Assembly: GCF_900166625.1 (NCBI RefSeq)
Contig: NZ_LT800499.1
Location: 4,149,827 to 4,213,826 of the forward strand
Source of the DNA: Halobacillus massiliensis
GTDB lineage: Bacteria; Bacillota; Bacilli; Bacillales; Halobacillaceae
DNA length: 64,000 nucleotides
Direction of reading: 5' to 3'
This document shows, piece after piece, positions 1 through 20,997 of this stretch. Every line of letters begins with the position of its first letter. Within the stretch, counting starts at the first letter, position 1. A program made the translations under genes and the position numbers. The notes below the pieces were generated by a model. The model ran no database searches. It had not been told where the DNA came from and saw nothing but the letters and a program-made list of their open reading frames with translations.

Positions 1-2929
<2,929 letters not shown>

Positions 2930-3063
2930 CATCTTCGTGAAAAGACTTTTTCTTACGTTGGTTTGATGTCTTGTCATATCTTATCCAGTTTTCAAGGTTC
3001 ACAACTAAAGGAATAGTTGATTTTAAAACACAAAAATGAATTCTTTGTGTTTCAGATATTTTA

Positions 3064-3139
3064 TGGTGGAGCCTAGCGGGATCGAACCGCTGACCTCCTG
3101 CGTGCAAAGCAGGCGCTCTCCCAGCTGAGCTAAGGCCCC
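3064..3139 (-). tRNA. tRNA-Ala (TGC)
   Basis: A 76-nt cloverleaf inside the rrn3 ITS. The anticodon loop reads UUUGCAC, the acceptor stem is GGGGCCU/AGGCUCC, and CCA is encoded. It is the only tRNA-Ala in the window. Confidence 0.97.
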
Positions 3140-3154
3140 GTTTTATTGAAAGAA

Positions 3155-3231
<77 letters not shown>

Positions 3232-3322
3232 ATTCAACCAATATTTATGGTATTTGATCTCTCAAAACTGAACAACCAATCCAGTACGTTTTCCGAAGGA
3301 AACGGCGAAAACGCCGCTCCTT

Positions 3323-4899
<1,577 letters not shown>

Positions 4900-5024
4900 G
4901 TAGTTTGACTTGCTCATTTGCACACCGAATGTGCTTCTTAAAAAATTCGATCTATATAATATAGAAAGAAATGTTTTGACGTACTGGTTGGTTCGTTCAG
5001 TTTTCAAAGATCAAATTGTCTTAA

Positions 5025-5101
<77 letters not shown>

Positions 5102-5123
5102 CAATATCACATCTAGTAAATAA

Positions 5124-5197
5124 TGGAGCGGGTGAAGGGAATCGAACCCTCATCATCAGCTTGGAAGGCTGAGGTTTTACCACTAAACTACACCCGC
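5124..5197 (-). tRNA. tRNA-Gly (TCC), cluster 2
   Basis: A 74-nt cloverleaf with anticodon loop CUUCCAA, acceptor GCGGGUG and encoded CCA. It lies between tRNA-Pro and tRNA-Ile. Confidence 0.97.
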
Positions 5198-5247
5198 ATA
5201 TAAAGTTTAATTGATAAGTAGATTTTTTAGCATCGATAGAACTCTCA

Positions 5248-5324
5248 TGGTCGGGAAGACAGGATTCGAACCTGCGACCCCTTGGTCCCAAACCAAGTGC
5301 TCTACCAAGCTGAGCTACTTCCCG
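5248..5324 (-). tRNA. tRNA-Pro (TGG), cluster 2
   Basis: A 77-nt cloverleaf, acceptor CGGGAAG, anticodon loop UUUGGGA, encoded CCA. Confidence 0.97.
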
Positions 5325-5332
5325 TAAGTAAA

Positions 5333-5409
<77 letters not shown>

Positions 5410-5420
5410 AAAACATATTA

Positions 5421-5509
5421 TGGTGCCGAGGGCCGGACTCGAACCGGCACGGTGGAAACCCACCGCAGGATTTTAAGTCCTGTGCGTCTGCCAATTCCGC
5501 CACCCCGGC
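5421..5509 (-). tRNA. tRNA-Leu (TAA), cluster 2
   Basis: An 89-nt class II tRNA with a long variable arm, acceptor GCCGGGG, anticodon UAA and encoded CCA. Confidence 0.97.
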
Positions 5510-5559
5510 ACGACACTTGCTAGTAAGGTTTGTATCTTATATCACGGTTGTAAGTAAAA

Positions 5560-5634
5560 TGGAGCGGAAGACGGGATTCGAACCCGCGACCCCCACCTTG
5601 GCAAGGTGGTGTTCTACCACTGAACTACTTCCGC
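5560..5634 (-). tRNA. tRNA-Gly (GCC), cluster 2
   Basis: A 75-nt cloverleaf, acceptor GCGGAAG, anticodon GCC inside CUUGCCAAG, encoded CCA. Confidence 0.97.
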
Positions 5635-5640
5635 GTAAAA

Positions 5641-5722
5641 TGCGGGTGGAGGGACTTGAACCCCCACGCCGTGAAGCACTAGATCCTAAATCTAGCGTGT
5701 CTGCCAATTCCACCACACCCGC
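5641..5722 (-). tRNA. tRNA-Leu (TAG), cluster 2, CCA not encoded
   Basis: Class II tRNA with acceptor GCGGGUG and anticodon loop UUUAGGA. Unlike the other nine in this cluster, the discriminator A is followed directly by UUU rather than CCA, so the 3' end must be finished by the CCA-adding enzyme. Confidence 0.96.
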
Positions 5723-5729
5723 TAATAAA

Positions 5730-5805
5730 TGGTGAGCCATGGAGGGCTCGAACCTCCGACCCTCTGATTAAAAGTCAGATGCTCTACCAACTGAGCTAAT
5801 GGCTC
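5730..5805 (-). tRNA. tRNA-Lys (TTT), cluster 2
   Basis: A 76-nt cloverleaf, acceptor GAGCCAU, anticodon UUU, encoded CCA. Confidence 0.97.
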
Positions 5806-5827
5806 TTAACGAAAAACAAGGACTAAA

Positions 5828-5903
<76 letters not shown>

Positions 5904-5907
5904 AAAA

Positions 5908-5983
5908 TGGTGGAGGATGCAGGGCTCGAACCTGCGACCCCTTGCTTGTAAGGCAAGTGCTCTCCCAGCTGAGCTAATCCTCC
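5908..5983 (-). tRNA. tRNA-Val (TAC), cluster 2
   Basis: First tRNA after the rrn2 5S. 76 nt, acceptor GGAGGAU, anticodon UAC within CUUACAA, encoded CCA. Confidence 0.97.
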
Positions 5984-5996
5984 GGATTATGTAAGG

Positions 5997-6110
5997 TATG
6001 GCAGCGTCCTACTCTCACGGGGGTAAACCCGACTACCATCGGCGCTGAAGAGCTTAACTGCTGTGTTCGGCATGGGAACAGGTGTGACCTCTTCGCTATC
6101 GCCACCAAAC
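5997..6110 (-). rRNA. 5S ribosomal RNA, rrn2
   Basis: About 114 nt. The minus strand starts UUUGGUGGCGAUAGCGAAGA and ends near GGACGCUGCCAU, matching Bacillus 5S. It lies 13 bp ahead of the tRNA-Val of cluster 2. Exact ends are approximate. Confidence 0.95.
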
Positions 6111-6234
6111 CTTATTTTTTAGGGACAAGATATATTATATTGTCCTTTTGGGAAAATATCAAGGGTTTTTAAAAACTTTTTAAATAAACCCTCAAAACTG
6201 GATAAGACTGCTTTCTATCAAACCACGAAAGAAT
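6111..6234 (-). other. 23S-5S spacer of rrn2 with 23S processing-stem arm
   Basis: Transcribed spacer. Positions 6194-6207 (minus strand TCTTATCCAGTTTT) are perfectly complementary to 9213-9226 just upstream of the 23S, so the two can form the 14-bp base of the 23S precursor stem. I see no promoter or terminator in it. Confidence 0.75.
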
Positions 6235-10893
<4,659 letters not shown>

Positions 10894-11018
10894 GTAGTTT
10901 GACTTGCTCATTTGCACACCGAATGTGCTTCTTAAAAAATTCGATCTATATAATATAGAAAGAAATGTTTTGACGTACTGGTTGGTTCGTTCAGTTTTCA
11001 AAGATCAAATTGTCTTAA

Positions 11019-11095
<77 letters not shown>

Positions 11096-11117
11096 CAATA
11101 TCACATCTAGTAAATAA

Positions 11118-11191
11118 TGGAGCGGGTGAAGGGAATCGAACCCTCATCATCAGCTTGGAAGGCTGAGGTTTTACCACTAAACTACACCCGC
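11118..11191 (-). tRNA. tRNA-Gly (TCC), cluster 1
   Basis: Anticodon UCC, 74 nt, CCA encoded; identical to the cluster 2 gene. Confidence 0.97.
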
Positions 11192-11241
11192 ATATAAAGT
11201 TTAATTGATAAGTAGATTTTTTAGCATCGATAGAACTCTCA

Positions 11242-11318
11242 TGGTCGGGAAGACAGGATTCGAACCTGCGACCCCTTGGTCCCAAACCAAGTGCTCTACC
11301 AAGCTGAGCTACTTCCCG
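11242..11318 (-). tRNA. tRNA-Pro (TGG), cluster 1
   Basis: Anticodon UGG, 77 nt, CCA encoded; identical to the cluster 2 gene. Confidence 0.97.
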
Positions 11319-11326
11319 TAAGTAAA

Positions 11327-11403
<77 letters not shown>

Positions 11404-11414
11404 AAAACATATTA

Positions 11415-11503
11415 TGGTGCCGAGGGCCGGACTCGAACCGGCACGGTGGAAACCCACCGCAGGATTTTAAGTCCTGTGCGTCTGCCAATTCCGCCACCCC
11501 GGC
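11415..11503 (-). tRNA. tRNA-Leu (TAA), cluster 1
   Basis: Class II, anticodon UAA, 89 nt, CCA encoded; identical to the cluster 2 gene. Confidence 0.97.
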
Positions 11504-11553
11504 ACGACACTTGCTAGTAAGGTTTGTATCTTATATCACGGTTGTAAGTAAAA

Positions 11554-11628
11554 TGGAGCGGAAGACGGGATTCGAACCCGCGACCCCCACCTTGGCAAGG
11601 TGGTGTTCTACCACTGAACTACTTCCGC
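11554..11628 (-). tRNA. tRNA-Gly (GCC), cluster 1
   Basis: Anticodon GCC, 75 nt, CCA encoded; identical to the cluster 2 gene. Confidence 0.97.
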
Positions 11629-11634
11629 GTAAAA

Positions 11635-11716
11635 TGCGGGTGGAGGGACTTGAACCCCCACGCCGTGAAGCACTAGATCCTAAATCTAGCGTGTCTGCCA
11701 ATTCCACCACACCCGC
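11635..11716 (-). tRNA. tRNA-Leu (TAG), cluster 1, CCA not encoded
   Basis: Class II, anticodon UAG. As in cluster 2, the acceptor stem and discriminator A are followed by UUU instead of CCA. Confidence 0.96.
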
Positions 11717-11723
11717 TAATAAA

Positions 11724-11799
11724 TGGTGAGCCATGGAGGGCTCGAACCTCCGACCCTCTGATTAAAAGTCAGATGCTCTACCAACTGAGCTAATGGCTC
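11724..11799 (-). tRNA. tRNA-Lys (TTT), cluster 1
   Basis: Anticodon UUU, 76 nt, CCA encoded; identical to the cluster 2 gene. Confidence 0.97.
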
Positions 11800-11821
11800 T
11801 TAACGAAAAACAAGGACTAAA

Positions 11822-11897
<76 letters not shown>

Positions 11898-11901
11898 AAA
11901 A

Positions 11902-11977
11902 TGGTGGAGGATGCAGGGCTCGAACCTGCGACCCCTTGCTTGTAAGGCAAGTGCTCTCCCAGCTGAGCTAATCCTCC
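11902..11977 (-). tRNA. tRNA-Val (TAC), cluster 1
   Basis: First tRNA after the rrn1 5S. Anticodon UAC, 76 nt, CCA encoded; identical to the cluster 2 gene. Confidence 0.97.
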
Positions 11978-11990
11978 GGATTATGTAAGG

Positions 11991-12104
11991 TATGGCAGCG
12001 TCCTACTCTCACGGGGGTAAACCCGACTACCATCGGCGCTGAAGAGCTTAACTGCTGTGTTCGGCATGGGAACAGGTGTGACCTCTTCGCTATCGCCACC
12101 AAAC
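11991..12104 (-). rRNA. 5S ribosomal RNA, rrn1
   Basis: Identical by eye to the 5S at 5997-6110 (offset 5994). It is followed by tRNA-Val 13 bp downstream. Confidence 0.95.
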
Positions 12105-12228
12105 CTTATTTTTTAGGGACAAGATATATTATATTGTCCTTTTGGGAAAATATCAAGGGTTTTTAAAAACTTTTTAAATAAACCCTCAAAACTGGATAAG
12201 ACTGCTTTCTATCAAACCACGAAAGAAT
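12105..12228 (-). other. 23S-5S spacer of rrn1 with 23S processing-stem arm
   Basis: Same as the rrn2 spacer. Positions 12188-12201 complement 15207-15220 across the 23S gene. No promoter or terminator is seen. Confidence 0.75.
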
Positions 12229-16887
<4,659 letters not shown>

Positions 16888-17034
16888 GTAGTTTGACTTG
16901 CTCATTTGCACACCGAATGTGCTTCTTAAAAAATTCGATCTATATAATATAGAAAGAAATGTTTTGACGTACTGGTTGATTCGTTCAGTTTTCAAAGATC
17001 AAATTGTTTCGATGTCTTTTTAGCGACAAGATCT
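16888..17034 (-). other. rrn1 16S leader with processing-stem arm
   Basis: Transcribed leader between the P2 promoter and the mature 16S. Positions 16968-16986 (minus strand GAACGAATCAACCAGTACG) pair with 15259-15276 behind the 16S, forming an RNase III-type stem. The leader is nearly identical to the leaders of rrn2 and rrn3 up to about 17010, where similarity stops abruptly. Confidence 0.75.
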
Positions 17035-17063
17035 AATTTATCATGGTTGCGTTAATATGTCAA
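17035..17063 (-). promoter_or_regulatory. rrn1 promoter P2 (sigma-A type)
   Basis: Minus strand: perfect -35 TTGACA (17058-17063), a 17-nt spacer and -10 TAAATT (17035-17040). It lies about 150 bp ahead of the mature 16S and about 110 bp downstream of P1. This matches the two-promoter layout known for Bacillus rrn operons. Confidence 0.8.
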
Positions 17064-17144
17064 CGCTTTTTCAAAAGAAAAATTATTTCCTTGTCCAATT
17101 GGTGATCACTGTTTTGGGCGATCCCTTTCCTGACAACGATTAAT

Positions 17145-17215
17145 AATATAGCACAGAAATAAAACATAGCGCAATACATTTTTGTAATTTTTTCAGGTTT
17201 TTTCTTTTTCCCTGC
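17145..17215 (-). promoter_or_regulatory. rrn1 promoter P1 with A-rich upstream element
   Basis: Minus strand: -35 TTGCGC (17169-17174), an 18-nt spacer and -10 TATATT (17145-17150). The -35 is preceded by A-rich tracts (about 17175-17215) resembling an UP element bound by the alpha-subunit C-terminal domain. The assignment is by sequence only. Confidence 0.65.
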
Positions 17216-17250
17216 TTCATCCTGCTTTAAACCCATTCTTTTTTCCAAAC

Positions 17251-17277
17251 AAAAGCCCGGGAAAATCCCGGGCTTTT
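17251..17277 (-). terminator. Rho-independent terminator
   Basis: Perfect 11-bp stem AAAAGCCCGGG/CCCGGGCTTTT with a short A/T loop. It lies just behind the small gene at 17300-17521 and separates it from the rrn promoters. The A and T flanks could make it work in both directions. Confidence 0.8.
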
Positions 17278-17299
17278 GCTTAATAATGAATGCATAAAA

Positions 17300-17521
17300 T
17301 TAGTTCTGTTTTTTCCTCTTGGGCATATAGTGTAAGCATTCCTCGCCGGAAGCAAACCTTCGGAAAAGGTGAAACAAAACTTCATACCTTTTTTCCATAG
17401 CGTTCTTAATTGAAGGATCAATTCGGTTATCCCCCAGGTCAAGAGTGATTTCTTCCATCTCCCGCCTTAGTAAGTACTCTATCTCTTGGTACTCCTGCTT
17501 TGTAATCATGAGACCATACAT
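17300..17521 (-). CDS. Small conserved-looking protein of unknown function (73 aa)
   Basis: I do not recognise a named family. The protein is charged, appears mainly helical, and has no signal peptide or membrane segment. Sequence landmarks are EIEYLLRREMEEI near the N-terminus, RIDPSIKNAMEKRYEVL in the middle, and a basic tail PKRKKQN. An AGGGAGGG ribosome-binding site lies 6-7 nt ahead of the ATG, and a strong terminator follows, so it looks like a real single-gene unit. It is divergent from pdaB and points toward the rrn array. A second ATG four codons in is possible but less well spaced. A role in sporulation or ribosome biogenesis would be guesswork. Confidence 0.6.
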   Translation of the reverse strand: MYGLMITKQEYQEIEYLLRREMEEITLDLGDNRIDPSIKNAMEKRYEVLFHLFRRFASGEECLHYMPKRKKQN

Positions 17522-17584
17522 CCAAGACCCTCCCTAAATGTTCAAAAGCTTCTTCTTATTCTTACCCTTTTTTTCGGATTTATA

Positions 17585-17612
17585 GCATAGGTTGTCCTGT
17601 TTTTCATAGATA
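17585..17612 (+). promoter_or_regulatory. Possible sporulation (sigma-E-like) promoter of pdaB
   Basis: GCATAGG (17585-17591), 13 nt, then CATAGATA (17605-17612), loosely like the sigma-E consensus. It ends 34 bp ahead of the pdaB start. The match is weak; the call leans on pdaB being a sporulation gene in B. subtilis. Confidence 0.3.
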
Positions 17613-17646
17613 TTAATCATATAGGTAAAAAAGGAGTGCGTTTAAG

Positions 17647-18405
17647 GTGAGGCTTAAAAACACACGGACAGGTCCAATCAAACGTTATGGAATCATTGTG
17701 ATTATTGCGTTATTTTGTGCTGTTTTAATGTGGGTAGGTCAGCGCAGCCAGGTTTCCGTTTTCTCTAATAATGGGGAGCCGCGTGCTTTATCTCAAGGAA
17801 GCGATGCACACCCATTTATTTCCTTAACCTTTAACATCAGCTGGGGAAATAATAAAGTATATGACATTTTAAAATCATTGGAAGCCCACAAAGCAAAAGC
17901 AACGTTTTTTTTAAGTGGTGAATGGGCAGAACGGCATCCGGATATTGTAAAAGCGATTCACGAGGGAGAACACGAAATTGCGATGATGGGGTACACGTAC
18001 GAATCCTATACGGATAAAGAAGCAGCTGACATACGTCAGGATATTCAAAAAGCTCAGGAAGCTTTCGAAAAGCTCGGTTTCGAAGATGTGCACTGGATCC
18101 GTCCGCCACACGGCAAATATAACGAAGAAGTATTAAAAGTAATTGAAGAGCAAAAGTTGGAGGCTATCCAGTGGAGTGTGAATCCAAGAGACTGGGAAAA
18201 CCCAGGTACAAATCAGATCATTGATCAAGTGTTGAATCAGTCAGGCAAAGGGGATATCATTCTGCTTCACGCCTCGGATTCCGTAAAACAAACAGATAAA
18301 GCCCTTGAAGTCGTTCTGCCCGGTTTAAAACAGAAAGATCTTAAATTTGTCACTGTAACCGAACTCGTCAACGGAAGCCAGACAACTATCGATCAGGTCA
18401 ACTAA
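17647..18405 (+). CDS. pdaB: Polysaccharide deacetylase family sporulation protein PdaB
   Basis: A 252-aa protein with a GTG start behind AAAGGAG. It has a basic N-terminus and one membrane segment (about residues 14-31), then a NodB-type deacetylase domain to the C-terminus. Visible landmarks are TFNISWG (about 62-68), ATFFLSGEWAERHPD, the RPPHGKYN strand motif, DWENPG and the LLHASD motif. Motif 1 reads TFN where classical NodB enzymes have TFDD, so one metal/catalytic aspartate is not in its usual place; I believe this is a trait of the PdaB group. PdaB is needed to keep spores stable, acting at the cortex. The orientation opposite to kbaA and the position beside the rrn genes match B. subtilis. 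Confidence 0.93.
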   Translation: MRLKNTRTGPIKRYGIIVIIALFCAVLMWVGQRSQVSVFSNNGEPRALSQGSDAHPFISLTFNISWGNNKVYDILKSLEAHKAKATFFLSGEWAERHPDIVKAIHEGEHEIAMMGYTYESYTDKEAADIRQDIQKAQEAFEKLGFEDVHWIRPPHGKYNEEVLKVIEEQKLEAIQWSVNPRDWENPGTNQIIDQVLNQSGKGDIILLHASDSVKQTDKALEVVLPGLKQKDLKFVTVTELVNGSQTTIDQVN

Positions 18406-18434
18406 AAAAAGAGCTGGCGACTCGCCAGCTCTTT
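18406..18434. terminator. Bidirectional terminator between pdaB and kbaA
   Basis: Stem GAGCTGGC/GCCAGCTC with a 5-nt loop, flanked by A and T runs. It lies between two convergent stop codons and serves both. Confidence 0.85.
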
Positions 18435-18451
18435 GCTTATTTGATTCCAGC

Positions 18452-19054
18452 CTATTTAGCATTCGCCTGATTCCCATTTATCCTATGTAAAATCAACAGC
18501 TGATACGCATTACAAACAACAAGCGGAATAATCATCAACCATACATAGTCTGCGGATGCAGCCCGTAAAGCCGGCACCCATTCGACAGTGGTTACAACAA
18601 CCATAAAAAATAAAGCCGGAACAAACGCCTGCCGGTTGGTTTCCTGTGCTTTTTTCCAGGCTGTCGCCATACCAATAGTCAGTAACGCGAAAGCAGATGC
18701 TACATAAGGCCATATAGAAACGCCCTCATCCGCGGCCTGATATCTAAAATAAATCAAATCGAAAATAGCAAAAACAATTAAAAAGACCTGAATGGCTACC
18801 CAGCTCCCTTTAAAGAGCCCTTTTCCAAATTGGTGAATTGTTAAATAAGCAAAGAAGCCCATCTGGCTGATGACGCTGAATATAAAACCTAACCCCGAAA
18901 AAAATAACAATAATCCAAGCAGTTCAACTATGTCGAACGGCTGCAAGACCGCTGCATAGGATTCACTCTTAATAATAAAACTGGATACTAATGTTAAAAC
19001 ACCGCCAATTAAAAGCGTTGTTAAAAACAGCCGTACCCATTTCCGACTATTCAC
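18452..19054 (-). CDS. kbaA: KinB-signalling pathway activation protein KbaA
   Basis: Integral membrane protein of 200 aa with about six hydrophobic segments. It is known from B. subtilis to activate the KinB sensor kinase branch of the Spo0A phosphorelay. The start is a GTG (protein begins NSRKWVRLF), because GGGGGAG lies 7 nt ahead of it and the length then matches the 198-aa B. subtilis protein. The open frame extends 16 codons further upstream without a ribosome-binding site. It lies between convergent pdaB and divergent gerD, the same arrangement as in B. subtilis. Assignment rests on context plus overall character. Confidence 0.9.
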   Translation of the reverse strand: MNSRKWVRLFLTTLLIGGVLTLVSSFIIKSESYAAVLQPFDIVELLGLLLFFSGLGFIFSVISQMGFFAYLTIHQFGKGLFKGSWVAIQVFLIVFAIFDLIYFRYQAADEGVSIWPYVASAFALLTIGMATAWKKAQETNRQAFVPALFFMVVVTTVEWVPALRAASADYVWLMIIPLVVCNAYQLLILHRINGNQANAK

Positions 19055-19130
19055 GTTAATTCTCCCCCTGTTGGCTATTACTTCCCACACGTATTCTATC
19101 ACGATTCCAGTGATTTTTCCTTAACGGCCT

Positions 19131-19159
19131 GCATATTTTTTGTGACATGTTGCATATTA
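19131..19159 (+). promoter_or_regulatory. sigma-G-like promoter of gerD
   Basis: -35 GCATA (19131-19135), 17 nt, then -10 CATATTA (19153-19159). This fits the forespore sigma-G consensus well, and gerD is a sigma-G gene in B. subtilis. Confidence 0.7.
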
Positions 19160-19195
19160 AGCGTAAGGGATAACTTATGGAAAGGGGACATTCAC

Positions 19196-19825
19196 ATGTC
19201 CAGATTTCGAATCATTTGTCCCATTCTTCTCGTCATGCTCCTCGCAGCATGTAATGGCACTTCAAGCGCCAGCGAGCAAGCGGATTATGATACCACGAAG
19301 AATATGATGGTGGATATTTTAAAAACTGATGACGGGCAGAAGGCTTTAAAAGAAGTTCTTTCTGAAGAAGAAATGAAGCAGGAATTAGCCCTGGAATCAG
19401 AAGAGGTATCCAATGCCGTTAAAGATACTTTGTTATCAGAAAAAGGCAAGGAGTTTTGGAGTAAACTTTTTTCAGATCCTTCCTTTGTGCAAGAGTTCAG
19501 TAAAGTCGTTCAAGGCGAGCAGGAAGGGTTAATGAAAAGTCTTATGAAAGACTCTGAATACCAGGCCTCTCTTATTGAGCTTTACCAAAACCCAGAGATG
19601 ATGGAAAAAATGCTCGAGGTCATGCAAGGGCAGAAATTCCGTGCACACTTAGAGAAGACGATTCAGGAGACCTTAAATAATCCTGTCTTTCAAGCGAAGA
19701 TGAGTGAAACCCTGCTTAAGGCTGCTGATGAGCAGAACCAGGGTCAGGCCCAAGGCGGCGGAGGTCAAGAGCAGTCTACTCAACAGAGTTCAGGAGATGG
19801 CGGACAAGGTCAGTCCTCTCAATAG
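19196..19825 (+). CDS. gerD: Spore germination lipoprotein GerD
   Basis: A 209-aa lipoprotein. A short signal peptide ends in the lipobox LLAAC, with lipidated Cys at residue 19. A long helical, Glu/Lys-rich body follows, then a Gly/Gln/Ser-rich C-terminal tail from about residue 185. The ATG at 19196 was chosen because AAAGGGG sits 8 nt ahead and the signal peptide begins there; the frame opens 18 codons earlier. In B. subtilis GerD sits at the spore inner membrane and is required for germinant receptors to assemble into the germinosome. The Gly/Gln tail makes it somewhat longer than the 185-aa B. subtilis protein. Confidence 0.93.
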   Translation: MSRFRIICPILLVMLLAACNGTSSASEQADYDTTKNMMVDILKTDDGQKALKEVLSEEEMKQELALESEEVSNAVKDTLLSEKGKEFWSKLFSDPSFVQEFSKVVQGEQEGLMKSLMKDSEYQASLIELYQNPEMMEKMLEVMQGQKFRAHLEKTIQETLNNPVFQAKMSETLLKAADEQNQGQAQGGGGQEQSTQQSSGDGGQGQSSQ

Positions 19826-19863
19826 AAAAAACACGCAGCCGTAGCAGACTGCGTGTTTTTTAT
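19826..19863. terminator. Bidirectional terminator between gerD and salA
   Basis: Stem AAAAACACGCAG/CTGCGTGTTTTT with a 10-nt loop, A-rich before and T-rich after, between convergent stop codons. Confidence 0.85.
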
Positions 19864-20912
19864 AATTTACTAATTACTTTAGCTGCCATATTGCGGTATA
19901 CGACTCCAATTGGATGGTCTTCCTGATAAACAGAAGGGGCAAATACATCCTCATCTTCGTATGGCTGCTGCAATGGAATGTGGCCAAGCACATCTGTCTT
20001 CAGCTGTTCGGCAAGCTTAACGCCACCGCCGCGGCCAAAGATAAACTCTTTATTCCCCGTCTCTTTGCTTTCAAAATAAGACATATTTTCCACGACTCCA
20101 AGGATATCGTGCTCCATTTTAATCGCCATTTGTCCGGCTCTAGCCGCAACAAATGCAGCAGTCGGATGAGGGGTCGTAACAATAATCTCTTTTGATGAAG
20201 GCAGTAAGGAATGAAGGTCCATTGCTATATCCCCTGTACCAGGCGGAAGGTCTAGCAGCAGATAGTCCAGCTCTCCCCACTCTACTTCTTTAAAAAAGCT
20301 TGTCAGCATTTTGCCAAGCATAGGACCGCGCCACACAATCGGGGAGTTGTCCTCTACAAAGAAACCCATTGAAACAAGCTTAACACCAAAACGTTCAACT
20401 GGAATGATTTTTTCCCCTCGAACAACAGGACGTTCTTCAACTCCCATCATATCTGGAACGCTGAATCCATAAATATCAGCATCAATGATTCCGACTTTTT
20501 TTCCGAGGCGCTTCAAAGCCACAGCAAGGTTAACGGTGACTGTGGATTTTCCTACACCGCCTTTACCACTGGCAATCGCAATAAATTTCGTATTGCTTCC
20601 CGCTCCCAGAAGAGTCGCTCCTTCATCCTGAGCTGCTTCAGGCTGAAATTTTTCAATAACTTCCTCTGGCAGCTGGTCAAATCGCAGACCTACTGTAGCA
20701 GCTCCGCCTTCCTTTAAAGCATTGACGATGTTCTGCTGCAGCTCCATTTGTTCCGCTGTGTTCGTTTTCGCAATTAAAAGCTTAACACTCACATGATTCT
20801 TTTCTTCTTTTATCTTAACTTCTTCGACTCCGCCGGTTTCTTCTAACGTTTTATGTAAAAACGGATCCTCGATTGAGTGAAGAATCTCTAATACCTTTTC
20901 TTGTGTCAGCAC
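19860..20912 (-). CDS. salA: SalA/Mrp-family P-loop ATPase
   Basis: A protein of about 350 aa. Residues 1-85 form a DUF59/MIP18-like domain. An Mrp/NBP35 ParA-type ATPase domain follows, with the deviant Walker A SGKGGVGKS (about 114-122), IIDADIYG, and Walker B LLLDLPPGTGD. The C-terminal region reads ENMSYFESKETGNKEF and lacks the CxxC pair that iron-sulfur carrier Mrp proteins use. B. subtilis SalA, a regulator that relieves ScoC repression, shares this trait as far as I recall. The start is the second GTG, 8 nt behind AAGGAAGG; the first in-frame GTG (20921) lies inside the ribosome-binding site. The name could equally be mrp/apbC. Confidence 0.9.
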   Translation of the reverse strand: MLTQEKVLEILHSIEDPFLHKTLEETGGVEEVKIKEEKNHVSVKLLIAKTNTAEQMELQQNIVNALKEGGAATVGLRFDQLPEEVIEKFQPEAAQDEGATLLGAGSNTKFIAIASGKGGVGKSTVTVNLAVALKRLGKKVGIIDADIYGFSVPDMMGVEERPVVRGEKIIPVERFGVKLVSMGFFVEDNSPIVWRGPMLGKMLTSFFKEVEWGELDYLLLDLPPGTGDIAMDLHSLLPSSKEIIVTTPHPTAAFVAARAGQMAIKMEHDILGVVENMSYFESKETGNKEFIFGRGGGVKLAEQLKTDVLGHIPLQQPYEDEDVFAPSVYQEDHPIGVVYRNMAAKVISKL

Positions 20913-20997
20913 GTCTGTCACCTTCCTTAGAAATGTTTCGACAGTGCAAGTATAACATACATGAAACGCTTTCTAAGTGATATGCATTCGAACGTGC

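Noticed and set aside
10935-10955. TATATTATATAG in the rrn2 and rrn3 leaders, looking like a -10 box
   Set aside because: There is no acceptable -35 at 16-18 nt, and the same sequence occurs in the rrn1 leader well downstream of its real promoters.
17060-17248. 62-codon minus-strand frame upstream of rrn1
   Set aside because: It overlaps both rrn promoters and the A-rich upstream element; its Lys-rich composition reflects the A-rich DNA.
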